Shown one piece after another: positions 6,158 through 8,496 of a stretch of DNA of 8,496 nucleotides. Made by a program: the position numbers and the translations under genes. This DNA comes from an uncultured Rhodospirillales bacterium (lineage in GTDB: Bacteria; Pseudomonadota; Alphaproteobacteria; Acetobacterales; Acetobacteraceae): NCBI GenBank assembly GCA_903928045.1, contig CAIYPH010000158.1, positions 1 to 8,496 on the forward strand, in the 5' to 3' direction. The notes below the pieces were generated by a model that was given only the letters and a program-made list of their open reading frames with translations, did no database searches and had not been told where the DNA came from. Every line of letters starts with the position of its first letter. The first letter of the stretch is position 1.

Positions 6158-6186
6158 GATGTAGGCTTCATGCCGCAGTGCGGCAA
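6158..6186 (-). promoter_or_regulatory. Candidate promoter of the cytochrome c gene
   Basis: In the 76-bp gap after the ABC ATPase gene, the minus strand reads TTGCCG (6186-6181), a 17-base spacer, then TACATC (6163-6158). These match the sigma-70 -35 hexamer in 4 of 6 positions and the -10 in 3 of 6. A start near 6151 would leave a leader of about 30 bases including the AGGAGG. The -10 is weak, and co-transcription from the ABC operon is not excluded. Confidence 0.3.
6171..6185. repeat. 15-bp palindrome TGCCGCAGTGCGGCA upstream of the cytochrome c gene
   Basis: Two 7-base arms, TGCCGCA and TGCGGCA, are exact reverse complements around a central G. The palindrome begins 12 bases beyond the ABC ATPase stop and overlaps the -35/spacer region of the candidate cytochrome promoter. 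As a repressor or activator operator it would be well placed. As RNA it could fold with a 5-base stem, but no T-run follows, so a terminator role is less likely. No known regulator consensus was recognised. Confidence 0.45.
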
Positions 6187-6197
6187 GCGCGTTCTGG

Positions 6198-7142
6198 TCA
6201 GGCCAGCATGCACTCCACCACACGCTCACCCACGCGCCGCGGCACTTGAATTTCCGTCCGGCACGAAGCTGTCACCATCGGGCAGCGCGGGTGGAAGCGG
6301 CAGCCGGGGGGGATATTGGCGGGGTCCGGATAGGCATCGCCAAGACCGACATCGGGGATACCGAGGCCGGGCTCCGGCGTCAGCACCGAGGCCAGCAAGG
6401 CGCGGGTATAGGGATGCGTGGGCGCGCGGAACAGCGCGTCCGTGCTGGCATGCTCGACCACGCGGCCGAGATACATCACCGCCACCTCGTCGCAGATATG
6501 TTCGACCACCGCGAGGTTGTGGCTGATGAACACCAGGGTCAGCCCCATGTCCCGCCGCAGTTCGGCCAGCAGGTTGAGGATCTGCGCCTGCACCGAGACG
6601 TCCAGCGCCGAGGTCGGCTCGTCGCACACCACGATGCGCGGACCGAGCACGAGGGCGCGGGCGATGGCCACGCGCTGGCGCTGGCCGCCGGAGAGCTGCG
6701 CGGGCAGACGCCCGGCCATCTCGCTGCGCAGGCCGACGCGCTCGAGCATCGCGTGCACCCGCTTGGTGGTCTCCTTGCCCGAGATCCCCTGGGCGGCGAG
6801 CGGCAGGCCGACGATGTCATGGATGGTGCGGCGCGGGTTGAGGGAGGAGAACGGGTCCTGAAACACCGGCTGGATCAGCTGAGCGCGCTCGCGCCGCGGC
6901 ATCGCCATCAGCGAGCGGCCATCGACCAGGATGTCCCCGCTGCTGGCGGGGTGCAGGCCGAGGATCAGCCGCGCCAGGGTGGACTTGCCGCAGCCGGATT
7001 CACCGACGATGCCGAAGCAGCCGCCGGCGGGCACGGTCAGCGACACGCCATCCACCGCGCGCACCATGCGCGGGGCCGAGAACATGCCGGAGAACTGGCG
7101 GAAGATCTTCGCGACGTCACGAATCTCGATGGTCGCGCTCAT
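6198..7142 (-). CDS. Dipeptide/oligopeptide-type ABC transporter ATPase, DppF/OppF type
   Basis: The 314-residue protein is the second nucleotide-binding subunit of a peptide/nickel-family ABC importer, acting on the cytoplasmic face of the inner membrane. Visible motifs are Walker [10 protein letters not shown] (47-55), the Q-loop VFQDP (93-97), the signature LSGGQRQR (150-157), Walker B IVVCDEP (170-176) and the switch histidine in FISHNL (His208). The C-terminal oligopeptide-transporter extension carries HPYTRALL (243-250) and a cysteine cluster CRFHPRCPMVTASC (281-294), plus Cys311. The ATG overlaps the stop of the preceding ATPase gene (ATGA), so the two are translationally coupled and probably work as a DppD-DppF heterodimer. 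The family also imports glutathione, nickel, opines and other solutes, so the substrate is unknown from these genes alone. Confidence 0.95.
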   Translation of the reverse strand: MSATIEIRDVAKIFRQFSGMFSAPRMVRAVDGVSLTVPAGGCFGIVGESGCGKSTLARLILGLHPASSGDILVDGRSLMAMPRRERAQLIQPVFQDPFSSLNPRRTIHDIVGLPLAAQGISGKETTKRVHAMLERVGLRSEMAGRLPAQLSGGQRQRVAIARALVLGPRIVVCDEPTSALDVSVQAQILNLLAELRRDMGLTLVFISHNLAVVEHICDEVAVMYLGRVVEHASTDALFRAPTHPYTRALLASVLTPEPGLGIPDVGLGDAYPDPANIPPGCRFHPRCPMVTASCRTEIQVPRRVGERVVECMLA

Positions 7143-8119
7143 GCCGCCTGCTCCGATGTCCAGCCGGCGGGCAGCCGGCAGGCATAGTCATGGCCGAGGG
7201 CGCGGCTTTGTGCTGGCACGCCAGTGGCGCAGCTGGCATCGGCATGGGCGCAGCGGTCGCGGAAGCCGCAGCCCTGGAAGCCCAGCGGGATGCGCGGCAC
7301 GGTGCCGGGGATGCTGCCGAGTTGAGCGCCGCGGGCGATCTTGCCGGGGATCGGCACGCAATCGAGCAGGCCGCGCGTATAGGGGTGGGTGGGGGCGGCG
7401 AACAGCGCCTCGGCCGACGCGCTCTCCACCACCTTGCCCGCGTACATCACGCTCACCCGGTGCGCCATGCGGGCGACGATGCCGAGGTCATGGGTGATGA
7501 GCAGGATGGCCAGGCCAAGCTCCGCCTGCAGTTCCATGAGCAGCCGTAGGATCTGCGCCTGCACCGTCACGTCAAGCGCGGTGGTGGGCTCGTCGGCGAT
7601 CAGCAGATCGGGGTCGCACATCAGCGCCATGGCGATCATCACCCGCTGGCGCAGGCCGCCGGAGAGTTGGTGCGGGAACTGGCCGAGCCGCAGCCCGGGC
7701 GCGGTGATGCCGACGCGGCCGAGTAGGGCGGCGGCGCGGTCCAGCGCCTCGCGCTTGCTGCCGCCGCGATGGCGCAGCCGCACCTCGGCCATTTGCGAGC
7801 CGATGGTGTAGGCGGGGTTGAGCGAGGTCATCGGCTCCTGGAAAATCATCGCCATCTTGTCGCCGCGCAGGCGGGACATCTGGCTTTCCGTAAGGCCGCG
7901 CAGGTCCTGCCCGGCGAAGGACAGCGTATCGGCCGTGCGAATCCCGCCCTTGGCCAGCAGCCCCATCACCGCCAGCGCCGAGACCGACTTGCCGCAGCCA
8001 CTTTCGCCGACCAGGCAATGCGTCTCGCCCTTGTTGACGGCGATCGAGACGCCGCGCACCGCCTCGGCCTTCTCGTTGAAGCGGACGCGCAGGCCGTTCA
8101 CTTCAAGCAACGCGCTCAT
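7139..8119 (-). CDS. Dipeptide/oligopeptide-type ABC transporter ATPase, DppD/OppD type
   Basis: The 326-residue product is the first ATPase subunit of the same importer. Motifs are Walker A GESGCGKS (38-45), the Q-loop [12 protein letters not shown] (91-102), signature LSGGLRQR (152-159), Walker [13 protein letters not shown] (172-183) and the switch histidine in LLITHDLG (His210). The C-terminal domain has [15 protein letters not shown] (245-259) and cysteines at 284, 290, 297 and 314; D subunits of characterised Dpp/Opp systems bind a [4Fe-4S] cluster at such a motif. The start is placed at the ATG at 8119 ([14 protein letters not shown]), where family members begin. The open frame continues upstream to a TTG at 8317, but those residues are only a Lys/Phe-rich translation of the palindromic element. 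The ribosome site is weak (a GGA about 10 bases upstream). The permease gene ends 175 bp upstream. Confidence 0.95.
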   Translation of the reverse strand: MSALLEVNGLRVRFNEKAEAVRGVSIAVNKGETHCLVGESGCGKSVSALAVMGLLAKGGIRTADTLSFAGQDLRGLTESQMSRLRGDKMAMIFQEPMTSLNPAYTIGSQMAEVRLRHRGGSKREALDRAAALLGRVGITAPGLRLGQFPHQLSGGLRQRVMIAMALMCDPDLLIADEPTTALDVTVQAQILRLLMELQAELGLAILLITHDLGIVARMAHRVSVMYAGKVVESASAEALFAAPTHPYTRGLLDCVPIPGKIARGAQLGSIPGTVPRIPLGFQGCGFRDRCAHADASCATGVPAQSRALGHDYACRLPAGWTSEQAA

Positions 8120-8138
8120 CGTGACGAAATCCAGGAAA

Positions 8139-8279
8139 GCGGTTCTTTTTGTGAACAAAAAGAACCAAAAAAACTTTCTGTTCCGTCCATGCCGTTGGCG
8201 TATTCCCTGCGGATGGGGGGGAGCGGTACGCACCAAAGGGATAGAAGTTTTTTGCTTCTTTTTTTCAAAAAAGAAGCGC
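8139..8279. repeat. Paired inverted palindromic element (REPIN/BIME-like) between permease and ATPase genes
   Basis: Two AT-rich perfect palindromes stand in a GC-rich setting. The left has arms GGTTCTTTTTGT and ACAAAAAGAACC (8141-8166) around GA. The right has arms GCTTCTTTTTT and AAAAAAGAAGC (8254-8277) around TC. Each continues inward with a related tail: AAAAAAACTTTCTG (8167-8180) on the left and, on the opposite strand, AAAAAACTTCTATCCC (8253-8238) on the right. The two ends are therefore inverted copies of one unit of about 45 bases facing each other, with a GC-rich centre that can form a weaker stem (8187-8194 with 8210-8216). No ORF or transposase lies inside. Layout and intra-operon position resemble REP-pair or MITE-like elements. 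The hairpins are certain; mobility is inferred. Confidence 0.72.
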
Positions 8280-8294
8280 TTACTTCCCTTCTCG

Positions 8295-8496
8295 TCATGC
8301 GTCCCTCGTAGCGCCAAGCATGTCGCGCAGCCCGTCGCCCAGGAAGTTGATGCCGAGCACCAGCACGAACAGCGACACGCCGGGCACCATGAACACCCAG
8401 GGGCTGAAGAACATGGAGTCCTTGGCCTCCGAGATCATCAGCCCCCAGGACGGCAGCGGCGGCGGCACGCCGAGGCCGAGGAAGGAGAGCGCGGCC
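8295..8496 (-). CDS. Dipeptide/oligopeptide-type ABC transporter permease, DppC/OppC type (C-terminal part)
   Basis: Only the last 66 codons and the TGA stop are in the window; the 5' part lies beyond 8496. The minus-strand frame reads LSFLGLGVPPPLPSWGLMI, which follows the EAA loop in DppC/OppC permeases, then the PWVFMVPGVSLFVLVLGINFLGDGLRDML segment typical of the final membrane helix and C-terminal tail. The short tail GATRDA ends at 8295. This is an inner-membrane importer subunit that pairs with a DppB-type partner, presumably encoded further upstream. It precedes the two ATPase genes in the usual permease-ATPase-ATPase order, but the 175-bp gap with the palindromic pair breaks the otherwise tight spacing. 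Confidence 0.93.
   Translation of the reverse strand, partial: AALSFLGLGVPPPLPSWGLMISEAKDSMFFSPWVFMVPGVSLFVLVLGINFLGDGLRDMLGATRDA

Noticed and set aside
8254..8277. Right palindrome as an intrinsic terminator of the permease gene
   Set aside because: On the minus strand the hairpin is followed by an A-run, not a T-run, and the stem is mostly A-T pairs. The ATPase genes downstream need expression from the same operon.
8120..8317. N-terminal extension of the DppD-type ATPase to a TTG at 8317
   Set aside because: The added residues (runs of Lys and Phe) are translated palindrome and overlap the permease end; family members begin at [10 protein letters not shown].

Overview
The window is a high-GC, gene-dense stretch of a Gram-negative bacterial chromosome. 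An outer-membrane beta-barrel protein, System I (Ccm) cytochrome c maturation, protein similarity and codon use fit an alphaproteobacterium. The AT-rich paired palindromes at 8139-8279 suggest Acetobacteraceae/Rhodospirillales to me, but that is an inference from memory and was not tested. Of nine readable genes, seven are complete, one (hemW) is interrupted by a stop codon, and one (a permease) is cut by the window edge. A tenth gene may just begin at the left edge.

Layout. (1) 1-3092, minus strand: a tightly overlapping operon read right to left: LysE/RhtB exporter, YbaK/EbsC aminoacyl-tRNA deacylase, ccmF, and possibly the first codons of ccmG/dsbE. Neighbours overlap by 1-4 bases (ATGA, TGATG, GTGA). 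(2) 3119-4279, plus strand: hemW, a radical-SAM heme chaperone, diverging from the exporter across only 26 bp. One in-frame amber codon (3887-3889) replaces the expected Tyr of the HNLA-Y-WRY motif. The frame is otherwise intact. (3) 4290-6121, minus strand: a small periplasmic class I cytochrome c, then an outer-membrane fusion of one N-terminal c-type heme motif and a beta-barrel (Cyc2-like architecture). Between them lies a perfect FNR/FixK-type box, placed as expected for a class II activated promoter of the fusion gene. (4) 6198-8496, minus strand: the 3' end of a Dpp/Opp-type ABC importer operon (permease C-terminus and two ATPases), with a paired, inverted palindromic element between permease and first ATPase.

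How the parts fit. The left and middle genes share a heme theme: ccmF attaches heme to apocytochromes c, hemW handles heme delivery, and the two cytochromes are Ccm clients. The most interesting unit is the soluble cytochrome plus cytochrome-porin pair under an apparent oxygen-responsive site. It could be a two-component route for electrons between the cell surface and the periplasm in low oxygen. The peptide-type importer looks unrelated. The large ORFs opposite ccmF, hemW and the porin gene are coding shadows. No tRNA, rRNA, CRISPR array, transposase or phage gene was seen, and no gene-free stretch exceeds 300 bases; the longest is about 175 bp (8120-8294).
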